Positions 16,826 through 28,898 of a DNA stretch of 60,828 nt are shown in pieces. The stretch lies in assembly GCF_013409985.1 (NCBI RefSeq), contig NZ_JACCBY010000010.1, positions 1-60,828 on the forward strand, written 5' to 3'. Within the stretch, counting starts at the first letter, position 1. Every line of letters begins with the position of its first letter. Origin of the DNA: Sphingomonas melonis. Lineage in GTDB: Bacteria > Pseudomonadota > Alphaproteobacteria > Sphingomonadales > Sphingomonadaceae. The notes below the pieces were generated by a model. That model made no database searches, had not been told where the DNA came from, and saw nothing but the letters and a program-made list of their open reading frames with translations. Both the position numbers and the translations under genes were made by a program.

Positions 16826-18401
16826 ACGCCTGTTCCTCGCGTCGCTGGTGAGCCTCGGCGTGAGCGTTCCCGCGGCGGCCGATACCGGCCACCTCGCCGA
16901 TTACCTCAAGGCGGGCGCTGCCGATGCCGACGGCCGCGTCGATCTCGCGATCGCCGGCTATTCACGTGCGCTCGCCGGCGCGCCGGCCAGCCGCGCGGTC
17001 GCGCTGCGCGCCTATCGCGAGGCGCTGGCGGCGGGCGATGTCGCGCTCGCCACCCGCGCCGCGGCGGTGCTGCGCGGCAGCCCCGGTGCGCCGATCGAGC
17101 TGCCGCTGCTGCCGCTGTCGGTCGCCGCGGCCAGGCAGGATATCGCCGGCGCCACCGCCGCGACTGACGCGCTCGCCACGACGCCGCTGGCGGTGCTGGT
17201 GCCGTCGCTGCGCGCCTGGATCGCCTTCGCGCAGGGGGGCGATCCCGCGCCGCAGATCGCCAGGGCGGGCAAGGACCCCGTCACCCAGCGGCTCACCGCC
17301 GAAACCGCGGCGCTGCTCCAGATCGCGCGCGGCGAGACCGCGCAGGGGCTAGCCACCGTCCAGGCGCTCCGCGCGACCGGTTCGCCGATCGACCTGCGCC
17401 TGTCCGCCGGCCAGTTGCTGTTCGGCCGCGGCGACACCGAGCAGGCGCGTACGCTGCTCGCCGGTGCCGACCCGGTGTTCGCGGCATTGCGCGCTGGCGA
17501 TGCGGCGCAGCCGACGCTCGGCTTCGGCGTGTCGCGGCTGCTCGGCCGCATCGCCGGCGACCTGTCGGATCAGGAGGCGAACGACCTGTCGATCGCGCTC
17601 GCCCGCACCGCGGTGATCGCCAATCCCGCCAACGATCGTGTGCGCCTGCTGCTCGCCGGCGCGCTCGCCAGGGACGGTGCGGTGTCGCGCGCGCTGGCGA
17701 CGCTCGACGGCATCCCGGCGACCAGCCCCTATGCCTCGACCGCGGCGGCGACGCGGATCAGCATCCTCACCGCCGCCGGCCGCGCCGACGACGCGCTGGC
17801 GCTCGCCCGCCGCGGTGCCGAGCGGCCGGGGGCGGGGGAGAGCGACTGGCAGGCCTATGCCGATCAGCTCACCGCGATGAACCGGCATCGCGAGGCGGCG
17901 GGCTGGTATCGCCGCGTCGTCGATGCCGATCCGACCGCGTGGAGCGCATGGCTGCAATATGGCGGCGCGCTCGAACAGGCGGGGGACTGGCCGGCGGGGC
18001 GCGTCGCCTTGCAGAAGGCGGTGGCGATCGCGCCACGCGAACCGCTCGCGCTCAACTATCTCGGTTACGCGCAGGCCGAGCGCGGCGTCGACGTGCCGCA
18101 GTCGATCGCGATGCTCGAACGCGCGCATGCGTTGAAGCCGGAGGATGCCTCGATCGCCGACTCCTTGGGCTGGGCCTATTATCTCGGCGGCGACCTCGTG
18201 CGCGCGCAGCCGCTGATCGAGCGGGCGGCGGCGGGCGATCCGATCAATGCCGAGATCGGCGAGCATCTCGGCGATCTCTACTGGACGCGTGGCCGCCGCT
18301 ACGAGGCGCGTTACGCATGGCGCGCCGCGGCGCTGACCGCATCCGCCGCCGATGCGACGCGGCTCGCCGCCAAGGCGGTGCAGGGGCTGCCACGCCGATG
18401 A
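16794..18401 (+). CDS. Exported tetratricopeptide-repeat protein
   Basis: The 535-residue protein has a signal peptide (residues 11-30, ending SVPAAAD) and is otherwise Ala-rich helical repeats. TPR motifs are clearest at about residues 365-500, for example AWLQYGGALEQAGDWPAGRV, then LGYAQAERGVD and SLGWAYYLGGDLVRAQP. It is probably a periplasmic or outer-membrane-attached scaffold; no partner is known. The start GTG 16794 lies inside the ETF-QO gene in another frame, giving a 32-bp overlap. Its stop overlaps the ispE start as ATGA. The N-terminal start is uncertain by a few codons. Confidence 0.82.
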   Translation: MVEAPIIPTCKRLFLASLVSLGVSVPAAADTGHLADYLKAGAADADGRVDLAIAGYSRALAGAPASRAVALRAYREALAAGDVALATRAAAVLRGSPGAPIELPLLPLSVAAARQDIAGATAATDALATTPLAVLVPSLRAWIAFAQGGDPAPQIARAGKDPVTQRLTAETAALLQIARGETAQGLATVQALRATGSPIDLRLSAGQLLFGRGDTEQARTLLAGADPVFAALRAGDAAQPTLGFGVSRLLGRIAGDLSDQEANDLSIALARTAVIANPANDRVRLLLAGALARDGAVSRALATLDGIPATSPYASTAAATRISILTAAGRADDALALARRGAERPGAGESDWQAYADQLTAMNRHREAAGWYRRVVDADPTAWSAWLQYGGALEQAGDWPAGRVALQKAVAIAPREPLALNYLGYAQAERGVDVPQSIAMLERAHALKPEDASIADSLGWAYYLGGDLVRAQPLIERAAAGDPINAEIGEHLGDLYWTRGRRYEARYAWRAAALTASAADATRLAAKAVQGLPRR

Positions 18402-19231
18402 TCGTCGAGCCCGCCCCCGCCAAGATCAACCTCGCGCTCCACGTCCGCCATCGCCGGCCAGACGGCTATCACGCGCTGGAGACGCTGTTCGTCTTCGCGG
18501 CGGACGGCGACAGCGTCACCTTGGTCCCCGACGCGGTCGACCGGTTCGCGATCACCGGGCCGTTCGCGGCGGCGCTTGCCGGCGCGCCGGAGGCGGACAA
18601 TCTGGTGATCCGCGCCGCCCACGCCTTCCGCGACGGCTTCGGCATAGCCCAGCCGCATGCGATCACGCTCGACAAGCATCTGCCGATCGCCTCCGGCATC
18701 GGCGGCGGCTCGGCCGATGCGGCGGCGACGCTGCGCGCTCTCGCCAAGCTCCACGCCATCGCGCCGGACGATCCGCGCCTGTTCGTCATCGCCGAAGCGC
18801 TGGGCGCCGACGTCCCCGCTTGCCTGCTCGGCCGCGCGACGCTCGGCACCGGCAAGGGCGAGGCGCTGCTGCCGGTCGATGGCTTGGCCGGCACCCCGCT
18901 GCTGCTGGTCAACCCCGGCATCGCAGTGAGCACCGCCGCGGTGTTCGCGCGCTGGGACGGCGTCGATCGCGGCGGCATCGCCACCGACGGCGATCTGCTC
19001 GCGCGCGCGCTGGCGGGGCGCAACGATCTCCAGCCGCCGGCGCTCGCGATCGCGCCGGTGATCGCCGAGGTGCTGGCGCTGCTCGACGCTGCGACGGGCG
19101 TCCGGCTTGCGCGGATGTCGGGCAGCGGCGCGACGTGCTTCGCGCTGTTCGATAGCATCGACGCACGCGATGCCGCGAGCGAAAGGGCGTCCGCCCGAGG
19201 CTGGTGGACGCTGGCCACGACGCTGACCTGA
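18398..19231 (+). CDS. ispE: 4-diphosphocytidyl-2-C-methyl-D-erythritol kinase
   Basis: The 277-residue GHMP kinase phosphorylates CDP-methylerythritol in the non-mevalonate isoprenoid pathway. Motifs are PAKINLALHVRHRRPDGYH at the N-terminus, the ATP loop LPIASGIGGGSADAA, LGADVPACL, and MSGSGATCF near the C-terminus. The ATG at 18398 shares ATGA with the stop of the TPR gene, so translation is probably coupled. The gene is followed by 182 bp before recA. Length and motifs are standard for the family. Confidence 0.96.
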   Translation: MIVEPAPAKINLALHVRHRRPDGYHALETLFVFAADGDSVTLVPDAVDRFAITGPFAAALAGAPEADNLVIRAAHAFRDGFGIAQPHAITLDKHLPIASGIGGGSADAAATLRALAKLHAIAPDDPRLFVIAEALGADVPACLLGRATLGTGKGEALLPVDGLAGTPLLLVNPGIAVSTAAVFARWDGVDRGGIATDGDLLARALAGRNDLQPPALAIAPVIAEVLALLDAATGVRLARMSGSGATCFALFDSIDARDAASERASARGWWTLATTLT

Positions 19232-19321
19232 CGGGGCAGGGCGCCATCTGCGTTCTCGGCGACGGGTGACCCGAGGAACGATACGCCACGCCGACATCCA
19301 AAAGCCGCTCGCTATCTTTCC

Positions 19322-19336
19322 GTTCCCCTCTTGTTC
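19322..19336 (+). promoter_or_regulatory. LexA/SOS box upstream of recA
   Basis: GTTC-N7-GTTC (GTTC at 19322-19325 and 19333-19336) is the direct-repeat operator recognised by alphaproteobacterial LexA. It ends 77 bp before the recA ATG. The second GTTC also starts a small palindrome, GTTCC-AAG-GGAAC (19333-19345). Damage-induced expression of recA is therefore expected. Confidence 0.85.
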
Positions 19337-19413
19337 CAAGGGAACAAAGGCCGTACATAGCAAAACAGACGCGTTGCCCTGGTGACGCGCTTGCTCTAGC
19401 GAGGAACCTCCCG

Positions 19414-20487
19414 ATGGCCGCCAATCTGAAAGTGATCGACACCGGCATGGCAACCGCAAACACCGACCGGCAGAAGGCGCTCGACGCCGCGCTGGCGCAG
19501 ATCGACCGCGCCTTCGGCAAGGGCTCGGCGATGAAGCTCGGCGCGAAACAGTCGATGGAGGTCGAGACGATCTCGACCGGCTCGCTCGGTCTCGATATCG
19601 CGCTCGGCGTCGGCGGCCTGCCGCGCGGCCGCGTGATCGAGGTCTATGGCCCCGAATCCTCGGGCAAGACGACGCTCGCGCTGCACGTCATCGCCGAGGC
19701 GCAGAAGGGTGGCGGCACCGCTGCCTTCGTCGACGCCGAACATGCGCTCGATCCCGTCTATGCCAAGAAGCTCGGCGTCAACATCGACGAACTTATCGTG
19801 TCGCAGCCCGACACCGGCGAACAGGCGCTCGAAATCGTCGACACGCTGGTGCGCTCGAACGCGATCGACGTGCTGGTGGTCGATTCGGTCGCGGCGCTCG
19901 TGCCGCGCGCGGAAATCGAGGGCGAGATGGGCGACAGCCACGTCGGCCTGCAGGCGCGGCTGATGTCGCAGTCGCTGCGCAAGCTGACCGGTTCGATCAG
20001 CCGCTCGCGCTGCATGGTGATCTTCATCAACCAGCTGCGCATGAAGATCGGCGTGATGTACGGCAACCCGGAGACGACGACGGGCGGCAACGCGCTGAAA
20101 TTCTACGCCTCGGTCCGTCTCGACATCCGCCGCACCGGCGCGATCAAGGATAAGGAAGAGGTCACCGGCAACGCCACGCGCGTCAAGGTCGTCAAGAACA
20201 AGGTCGCGCCGCCGTTCAAGCAGGTCGAATTCGACATCATGTACGGCGAGGGCATCTCCAAGATCGGCGAGATCCTCGATCTCGGCGTGAAGGCGGGGCT
20301 GGTCGAGAAATCGGGCGCGTGGTTCAGCTACGACAGCGTCCGCATCGGTCAGGGCCGCGAGAATTCGAAGACCTATCTGCGCGAACATCCTGAAATGGCC
20401 GACCGTCTCGAAAAGGCGATCCGCCAGCGCACCGAGAAGGTTGCCGAAGAGATGATGGCCGGCCCGGAAGCCGACGACGACATCTGA
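19414..20487 (+). CDS. recA: Recombinase RecA
   Basis: The 357-residue protein forms filaments on single-stranded DNA, catalyses strand exchange and triggers LexA autocleavage. Walker A is GPESSGKTTLAL, Walker B is IDVLVVDSVAALVPRAE, loop L2 contains FINQLRMKIGVMYGNPETTT, and the acidic tail ends MMAGPEADDDI. ATG 19414 follows GAGGAA by a normal spacing. An SOS box lies upstream and a hairpin terminator lies 29 bp after the stop, so it is a single-gene transcription unit. Confidence 0.98.
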   Translation: MAANLKVIDTGMATANTDRQKALDAALAQIDRAFGKGSAMKLGAKQSMEVETISTGSLGLDIALGVGGLPRGRVIEVYGPESSGKTTLALHVIAEAQKGGGTAAFVDAEHALDPVYAKKLGVNIDELIVSQPDTGEQALEIVDTLVRSNAIDVLVVDSVAALVPRAEIEGEMGDSHVGLQARLMSQSLRKLTGSISRSRCMVIFINQLRMKIGVMYGNPETTTGGNALKFYASVRLDIRRTGAIKDKEEVTGNATRVKVVKNKVAPPFKQVEFDIMYGEGISKIGEILDLGVKAGLVEKSGAWFSYDSVRIGQGRENSKTYLREHPEMADRLEKAIRQRTEKVAEEMMAGPEADDDI

Positions 20488-20515
20488 TGCCGGCTCATCC
20501 GCTCAGGATGGACGA

Positions 20516-20544
20516 GGGGCTCGCCGGCAACGGCGGGCCCCTTT
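20516..20544 (+). terminator. Rho-independent terminator of recA
   Basis: An 11-bp stem (GGGGCTCGCCG/CGGCGGGCCCC with one T-G pair) closes a GCAA loop and is followed by TTT. It lies 29 bp after the recA stop. The rest of the 315-bp gap to 20803 holds nothing recognisable. Confidence 0.8.
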
Positions 20545-20802
20545 CGGTTGGAGCGGTTTTGAAGTCGACGTACTCCCGACTTTGGTACCGTCCGCGTGGC
20601 GGGCAGGGGCGGCCGCGCGACTTGCGCCCAGCCGCCCGATCCTCCCACAAGGCCGTCCGCCCGCGACGTCCCGGCAAAACCGTGTCATGAGGGGGCGACC
20701 ATGACGGCGGGCGCACGCTCGCATCCGAGCGTTGGCCGTTGGCGGCACCGATGCCACCTGTAACCGGGCGCCCGATCATGCCACTTGTCCGGAGGACCAC
20801 CG

Positions 20803-21630
20803 TTGACGACCACCAGTGACTGGACCGGCCGCGTCGGCACCGTCTGGGCGGAGGAGTGGCGCCGCACCGACCGGGCCTTCGCCGCGCTCGCCCCGCACCT
20901 TGACGCCGCGATCCGCGCCGCCGCAGCCCCCGGTCCGATCACCGCGCTCGACATCGGCTGCGGCGCTGGCGGCACCGCCGCGGCGCTGGCCGCCGCCCGC
21001 CCCGATGCCCGCGTCATCGGCGCCGACCTCTCGCCCGACCTGATCGCCGTTGCCCGCACCCGCCACGCGGCACTGGCCAATCTCGCCTTCCATCACGGCG
21101 ATGCGCTCGCCGTCGCCGCCGATCACGCGCCGCTCGACCTGCTGGTCTCGCGCCACGGCGTCATGTTCTTCACCGACCCCGTCGCCGCCTTCGTCCGGCT
21201 CCGCGCCGCGACGCGGCCGGGCGGCCATATCGTCTTCACCTGCTTCGCGCCGGTCGACGACAATCGCTGGGCGACGCTGATCACCCCCGCGACGCCGCGC
21301 GCGTCCTATGCGCCCGGCCCTTTCGCCTTCGCCGATCCCGATGCGACCGCCGCGAGCCTCACTGCCGCCGGCTGGGGGAACGCGACCCCAACGCTGGTCC
21401 GCTTCGCCTATCGCGTCGGCGCGGGCGACGACCCCGTCGCAGATGCGGCCGACTTCCTCACCCGCATCGGCCCCGCCGCCTCGCGCCTGCGCGATGCCGC
21501 TGCCGCGGATCGCCCGGCGCTCGCCGCCCGGCTGCGCGCGGCGCTGGCGGCGCAACGAAATGGCCGCGTCGTGGATTTTCCCGCTGCGGCATGGGTATGG
21601 ACCGCACGCGCGACAGGGGAGAGACCATGA
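20803..21630 (+). CDS. Class I SAM-dependent methyltransferase
   Basis: The 275-residue protein has the Rossmann-like SAM fold. Motif I is ALDIGCGAGGTAAAL, the acidic loop is VIGADLSPD, motif IV is LDLLVSRHGVMFF, and RPGGHIVFTCF follows. The methyl acceptor cannot be told from sequence. TTG 20803 is the best start because GGAGGA lies 6 bases upstream; an upstream in-frame TTG at 20785 would put that site inside the gene. The stop overlaps the following GST gene by 4 bp (ATGA), so the pair is likely one operon, perhaps for detoxification. Confidence 0.85.
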   Translation: MTTTSDWTGRVGTVWAEEWRRTDRAFAALAPHLDAAIRAAAAPGPITALDIGCGAGGTAAALAAARPDARVIGADLSPDLIAVARTRHAALANLAFHHGDALAVAADHAPLDLLVSRHGVMFFTDPVAAFVRLRAATRPGGHIVFTCFAPVDDNRWATLITPATPRASYAPGPFAFADPDATAASLTAAGWGNATPTLVRFAYRVGAGDDPVADAADFLTRIGPAASRLRDAAAADRPALAARLRAALAAQRNGRVVDFPAAAWVWTARATGERP

Positions 21631-22262
21631 TCATCGTCCACCATCTCGAGAACAGCCGCTCGCAGCGCATCCTGTGGATGCTCGAGGAGCTGGGCCTCGA
21701 CTATCAGGTGAAGCGCTACCAGCGCGATCCCAAGACGATGCTGGCGCCGCCCGAGTTGAAGCGCGTCCACCCGCTCGGCAAGTCGCCGGTGATCGAGGAC
21801 CTCGACGCCGATGGGGGCCGGGTGATCGCCGAGACCGGGGCGATCGTCGAATATCTCGTCGAGAAGGCCGATGGCCGGCTCGGGCCTCCGGCGCACCGCG
21901 ACTCGGCGCTGCGCTATCGCTTCTGGCTCCATTATGCCGAAGGCTCGATGATGCCGCCGCTGCTGCTCAAGCTGGTGCTCAGCCGCATCCCGCTGATGGG
22001 CAAGCCCGCGATCAAGCGCATCCAGCCGATGATCGACGTCCACCTCGACTATGTCGAAGCGGAGCTGGCGCAGCGCCCGTGGTTCGCCGGCGAGGTGATG
22101 ACCGCCGCCGACATCATGATGAGCTTCCCGATCGAGGCGGCGCGCAGCCGCGCCGGCCTCGACGCCTCGCGCCCCGCGACGATCGCCTGGCTGGAGAAGG
22201 TCCACGCGCTGCCGGCCTATCAGGCGGCATTGGAGAAGGGCGGCCGCTACGCCTACGCCTGA
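21627..22262 (+). CDS. Glutathione S-transferase family protein
   Basis: The 211-residue cytosolic protein has an N-terminal thioredoxin-like domain (residues 1-80: HHLENSRSQRILWMLEELG, then HPLGKSPVIEDL and ETGAIVEYLVEK) and an all-helical C-terminal domain. The Ser in NSRSQ is at the position that activates glutathione in bacterial beta/theta-like GSTs. The substrate is unknown. It is translationally coupled to the methyltransferase upstream. A repeat-rich non-coding region of 462 bp follows. Confidence 0.92.
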   Translation: MIIVHHLENSRSQRILWMLEELGLDYQVKRYQRDPKTMLAPPELKRVHPLGKSPVIEDLDADGGRVIAETGAIVEYLVEKADGRLGPPAHRDSALRYRFWLHYAEGSMMPPLLLKLVLSRIPLMGKPAIKRIQPMIDVHLDYVEAELAQRPWFAGEVMTAADIMMSFPIEAARSRAGLDASRPATIAWLEKVHALPAYQAALEKGGRYAYA

Positions 22263-22423
22263 CGCCCCGGCACCCCCGCGGGACGCCGGGGTGCCGGGGG
22301 GGAGGAATGAGGAGACCAGGCGGGACTCGACATTCAGGCTTTGGAGCAAACTCCTCCCCGTCAGGGCAGGGCGATTGCATATGGCTGGGGTGGCGAGGTT
22401 CGATCGGCATCCTCATCATAGCC

Positions 22424-22528
22424 GTCACCCCGGACTCGTTCCGGGGTCCACCGTACCGCAGGAGAATGGTGTCAAATCAGGCCCTTCTCCCCGCCGCAGG
22501 GTGGTCCCCGGAACGAGTCCGGGGTGAC
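22424..22528. repeat. REP-like inverted repeat, copy 1
   Basis: Two 28-bp arms, 22424-22451 and 22501-22528, are inverted copies with a single mismatch; each contains CGGACTCGTTCCGGGG or its complement. The 49-bp spacer includes GCAGGAGAA. The left arm, read as its complement, is identical over 28 bp to the right arm of the second copy at 33398-33425. Such paired palindromes are scattered between genes in sphingomonad genomes. A long RNA hairpin would form here. Confidence 0.85.
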
Positions 22529-22583
22529 GGGTGGGGTTGGAAGGCGATCGGCTCAAACAAACGTTCCTATGCGATAGCCCAGC

Positions 22584-22694
22584 CCGCCGGGGGAGGTGGC
22601 GCGGCGAAGCCGTGACGGAGGGGAGGACACGGAACGAACGTGTCACTTACCTCCCCCTCCGTCATGCCTTCGGCATGCCACCTCCCCCTGGCGG
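22584..22694. repeat. Second repeat family, inverted pair
   Basis: Arms at 22584-22623 and 22654-22694 are inverted relatives sharing GGGGGAGGTGGC and GACGGAGGGG (or complements) around a variable centre. The right arm contains its own small hairpin, CATGCCTTCGGCATG. The family is distinct from the neighbouring 28-bp repeat. Together the two pairs fill most of the gap between the convergent GST and dicarboxylate carrier genes. Confidence 0.8.
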
Positions 22695-22724
22695 GGGAGG
22701 AATGGGGCTGGATGCCTATCCGGC

Positions 22725-24038
22725 CTAGTGGCGGAAGCTGGTCGCCGCGGGTGCCGCCGGCCCCTCAGCGACGACGGGATCGATCGTCGCGGGCTCGCGC
22801 GGGTCGAACCCGCCTTCCCATTTCGCCACCACCGAGGCGGCGACGGCATTGCCGATCACGTTGGTCGCGGTGCGGCCCATGTCGAGGAAATGGTCGATGG
22901 CGAGGATCAGCAGCAGGCCCGCTTCGGGGATCTTGAACACCGGCAGCACCGCGGCGATGACGACCAGGCTGGCGCGCGGCACGCCGGCGATCCCCTTGGA
23001 CGAGATCATCAGGAACAGCAGCATCGCGATCTGCGTGCCGATCGGCAGATCGATGCCATAGGCCTGGGCGATGAACAGCGACGCGAAGGTCATGTAGATC
23101 ATCGAGCCGTCGAGGTTGAACGAATAGCCGAGCGGCAGCACGAAGCTGGCGATCCGCGGCGGCACCCCGAACTTGTCGAGCGCCTCCAGCATCCGCGGAT
23201 AGGCGGCCTCCGACGAGGCGGTGGTGAAGGCGACGAGCAGCGGCTCGCGGACATAGCCGATTAGCTCGCGGATGCGCGGCCCGATGAACAGGAAGCCGAT
23301 GCCGAGCAGGATCGCCCACAGGCACAGCAGCGCGAGGTAGAAGCTGCCCATGAAGAAGGCGAGCTGGCCGATCACCCCCGGGCCGCGTTCGGTCAGCGTC
23401 GCGGCGACCGCGCAGAACACCGCGAGCGGCGCGACCCGCATGACATAATCGGTGATCCGCAGCATCACCGCGACCAGCCCGTCGATCGCACGCGTCAGCG
23501 GCGCCGCGCGCTCGCCGACCGCGGTGATCGCGACGCCGACGAAGATCGAGAAGACGACGATCTGGAGGATCTCGTTGGTCGCCATCGCCTCGACCATCGA
23601 GGCGGGGACGATATGCGTGATGAATTTGTCGAGGCTGAATGCGGCGGTGGCGATGCCGGCATCGGCGTCGACCGGCGGCAGCGGCAGGTTGATGCCGACG
23701 CCGGGCCGGATCACATTGACCAGGATGAGGCCGAGGCCGAGCGACAGCAGGCTGGCCGAGACGAACCAGCCGATCGCCTTGGCGCCGACCCGGCCCAGCG
23801 CCGCGGTGTCGCCCATCTGGGTGATGCCGCTGACCAGGGTGGCGAAGACGAGCGGCGCGATGATCATCTTGATCAGCCGCAGGAAGATCGTCGTGCCGAT
23901 CGCGAAATAGCCGGCGACCGCCTTCAGCCGCGCCGCCGCGTCCGGCGAGCCGTCGTCGAGCCAGGCGTTGAGCGCCAGCCCCACCACGACGCCAAGCAAC
24001 AGGCCGATCACGATAAACAAGGTCAGCCGTTTGGCCAT
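22725..24038 (-). CDS. Dicarboxylate/amino acid:cation symporter (DctA/GltP type)
   Basis: The 437-residue inner-membrane carrier of the DAACS family imports C4-dicarboxylates or acidic amino acids with Na+ or H+. Signatures include KMIIAPLVFATLVSGI, the serine-rich hairpin AFTTASSEAAYPRML, SFVLPLGYSFNLDGSMIY and DHFLDMGRTATNVIGNAVA. About eight helices and two re-entrant loops are expected. Transported substrate cannot be fixed; the Ser-rich loop fits either group. Full length and alone on the minus strand. The next gene is divergent across 73 bp. Confidence 0.92.
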   Translation of the reverse strand: MAKRLTLFIVIGLLLGVVVGLALNAWLDDGSPDAAARLKAVAGYFAIGTTIFLRLIKMIIAPLVFATLVSGITQMGDTAALGRVGAKAIGWFVSASLLSLGLGLILVNVIRPGVGINLPLPPVDADAGIATAAFSLDKFITHIVPASMVEAMATNEILQIVVFSIFVGVAITAVGERAAPLTRAIDGLVAVMLRITDYVMRVAPLAVFCAVAATLTERGPGVIGQLAFFMGSFYLALLCLWAILLGIGFLFIGPRIRELIGYVREPLLVAFTTASSEAAYPRMLEALDKFGVPPRIASFVLPLGYSFNLDGSMIYMTFASLFIAQAYGIDLPIGTQIAMLLFLMISSKGIAGVPRASLVVIAAVLPVFKIPEAGLLLILAIDHFLDMGRTATNVIGNAVAASVVAKWEGGFDPREPATIDPVVAEGPAAPAATSFRH

Positions 24039-24111
24039 GCACGAAAACTCCCGGATTCGCCGTTAGGGAAGGGGATTGCGGCCTCCGGGTCAAGCGCCGT
24101 ATCGCTGGACG

Positions 24112-25371
24112 ATGGTTGTCATGCCCTCGCGCCGCTCGTTCCTCGCCGCCGCCGCGGCGGTGCCGCTCCTGTCGTCGGGGCTGCTGCGCGCCGCCGAGCC
24201 GGACCTGTCGTCGCTGCGCGACATCACCGCCGGTGCGGCGCCGATCGGCCGCGAGGAGCGCGCCCGCCGGCTGGCGCGGGCGCAGGCGCTGATGGTGGCG
24301 AACGGGCTCGGCGCGGTGCTGATCGAGCCGGGGTCGTCGATGCTCTATTTCACCGGCGTCCGCTGGGGCCGCAGCGAACGGCCGACGCTGGCGATCCTGC
24401 CGCGCGAGGGCGAGCCGCTGATCGTCACGCCGTTTTTCGAAGAGCCCTCGGTCCGCCAGACGCTCAGCGTGCCCGCCGAGGTGCGGGTGTGGCAGGAGGA
24501 CGGCAATGCGCTCGCGGTCGTGGCGGCGTGGCTCAGGGAGCGCCGTCTCGACCGGCTGCCGATCGGCGTGGAGGAGACGACGCGCGTCTTCATCCCGACC
24601 GATCTTGCCCGCTTCGCCCCCGACGCGCGGCAGGTGAGCGCCAATCCGGTGGTCCGCGGCTGCCGGATGATCAAGACGCCGGCCGAATTCGCGCTGATGC
24701 AGGCGGCGACCGAGGTCACGCTCGCCGCCTATCGCTGGCTCGCGCCGCGGATCGAGGCGGGGATGACCGGCAGCGAGATCGGCGCGCTGATGAACGCCGC
24801 GACGACGAAACTCGGCGGCGATCCCGAATTCGCGCTGGCGCTGATCGGCCCCGCCGCGGCGCTGCCGCACGGCAGTCGCGAGGTGCATCGCATCACGCCG
24901 GGCGCCATCCTGCTGATGGACTGCGGCTGCACCGTGCAGGGCTATCAGTCGGACATCTCGCGCACCTGGGTGCCGCAGGGCCGCGCCAGCACCGCGCAAC
25001 GCACGGTCTGGGATCAGGCCGCACGCGGTCAGCAGGTCGCGCTCGCTGCGGCGAAGATCGGCGTTACCGCCGGCAGCGTCGACGATGCGGTGCGGCGCTT
25101 CTACGCCGGCCTCGGCTATGGCCCCGACTACAGGCTCCCCGGCCTGTCGCATCGCACCGGCCACGGCATCGGCATGGACGGCCATGAGCCGGTCAACCTG
25201 GTCCGCGGCGAGACGACGCGGCTGGCGCCTGGCATGTGCTTCTCGAACGAGCCCGGCCTCTATCTGCCCGGCCGGTTCGGGGTGCGGCTGGAGGATTGCT
25301 TCCACATGACGTCGGACGGCCCCAGATGGTTCAGCACGCCGCCCAGCTCGATCGACGCGCCGCTGGCGTGA
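24112..25371 (+). CDS. Exported M24 family metallopeptidase (Xaa-Pro peptidase-like)
   Basis: The 419-residue protein has a Tat-type signal (SRRSFLAAAAAVPLL), so it is probably exported folded. An N-terminal creatinase-like domain (about 40-180) precedes the pita-bread catalytic domain. All five metal ligands are visible: Asp in LLMDCGC, Asp in SDISRTW, His in GHGIGMDGHE, Glu in SNEPGLY and Glu in VRLEDCF. It probably cleaves peptides with proline at the second position. ATG 24112 or 24121 may be used. The stop overlaps the next gene's GTG start (GTGA at 25368). Confidence 0.9.
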   Translation: MVVMPSRRSFLAAAAAVPLLSSGLLRAAEPDLSSLRDITAGAAPIGREERARRLARAQALMVANGLGAVLIEPGSSMLYFTGVRWGRSERPTLAILPREGEPLIVTPFFEEPSVRQTLSVPAEVRVWQEDGNALAVVAAWLRERRLDRLPIGVEETTRVFIPTDLARFAPDARQVSANPVVRGCRMIKTPAEFALMQAATEVTLAAYRWLAPRIEAGMTGSEIGALMNAATTKLGGDPEFALALIGPAAALPHGSREVHRITPGAILLMDCGCTVQGYQSDISRTWVPQGRASTAQRTVWDQAARGQQVALAAAKIGVTAGSVDDAVRRFYAGLGYGPDYRLPGLSHRTGHGIGMDGHEPVNLVRGETTRLAPGMCFSNEPGLYLPGRFGVRLEDCFHMTSDGPRWFSTPPSSIDAPLA

Positions 25372-26069
25372 AGGCGGCGCTGGCCGAGGTCGGGTTCGTC
25401 CGCTGGCCGGGGCGGATCGACGACGCCGGTCTTGGCGAGCTGGAAAGGCTGTTCGAAGGGCTGGCGACCGATCGGCCGGGATCGCGGATCGATCCGGCGA
25501 CATGCACTGCGCTGGGCGCCTATCGTGCGATCCTGCCCGATGTGCGCGCTCTGCTCGGGCCAGCGGCGCGACCCGTGCGCGCGCTGCTGTTCGACAAGCG
25601 CGATGGTGTCAATTGGGCGCTCGGATGGCATCAGGATCGGACGATTGAGGTTGCCGAGCGTCGCGACGTGCCGGGTTTCAGCCGCTGGACCGTCAAGCAG
25701 GGCCGCTTGCACGTTGCGCCACCGATCGCGCTGCTCGAAACGATGCTGACCATCCGCATCCACCTCGATCCCGTCACGGCCGACAATGCGCCTTTGTGTG
25801 TCGCACCAGGCTCGCACCGACTCGGCTATATCGCGGAAGAGGCCATCGACGGCGTCGTTGCCGCCTGTGGCGACGCGCTCTGCTTGGCGGAGACCGGAAC
25901 AATCTGGGTCTACGCGACGCCCATCCTCCACGGCTCTGCCCGTTCGGCAGCGGGTTTGCGTCGGCGCGTGCTTCAGATGGACATTGCGGCATGCGACCTG
26001 CCGGGCGGCTTGCGATGGGCGGCGGATGCGGAACGAACGGCGCTTGAGGGCGGGCCGTCTCTCGCCTAA
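25368..26069 (+). CDS. Phytanoyl-CoA dioxygenase (PhyH) family protein
   Basis: The 233-residue protein has the cupin-like fold of Fe(II)/2-oxoglutarate oxygenases. The iron-binding His-x-Asp is in WHQDRT, the distal His is in ATPILHGSARS, and the 2-oxoglutarate Arg is probably in GLRRRVLQ. DNAPLCVAPGSHRLGYI is typical of PhyH. The hydroxylated substrate is unknown. The GTG start at 25368 overlaps the M24 peptidase stop, so the two are coupled. The alaS ATG follows 12 bp after its stop, so all three may be transcribed together. Confidence 0.88.
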   Translation: MKAALAEVGFVRWPGRIDDAGLGELERLFEGLATDRPGSRIDPATCTALGAYRAILPDVRALLGPAARPVRALLFDKRDGVNWALGWHQDRTIEVAERRDVPGFSRWTVKQGRLHVAPPIALLETMLTIRIHLDPVTADNAPLCVAPGSHRLGYIAEEAIDGVVAACGDALCLAETGTIWVYATPILHGSARSAAGLRRRVLQMDIAACDLPGGLRWAADAERTALEGGPSLA

Positions 26070-26081
26070 GTCGCTTGGCCT

Positions 26082-28739
<2,658 letters not shown>

Positions 28740-28898
28740 GGATCGTCATCGCACTGGTATGATCTTGCTCTCTATCGGCGCCGAGTGCCGCCGCGAGGTG
28801 GGGCCGGGGGAGATTTGCGCGGCGTATCGGCGCGAAGCACGTTTGGGGCTACCGTGAGGGCGGACACGCCCGCGCATACCGATGCCGCACCATATAGG

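Noticed and set aside
22424..22694. CRISPR array
   Set aside because: The repeats are inverted pairs of two families, not evenly spaced direct repeats, and no cas genes are present.
22765..25503. 912-residue open frame on the minus strand overlapping the DctA-type carrier and M24 peptidase genes
   Set aside because: It shadows the carrier gene in another frame and runs antisense to the peptidase. No domain was recognised.
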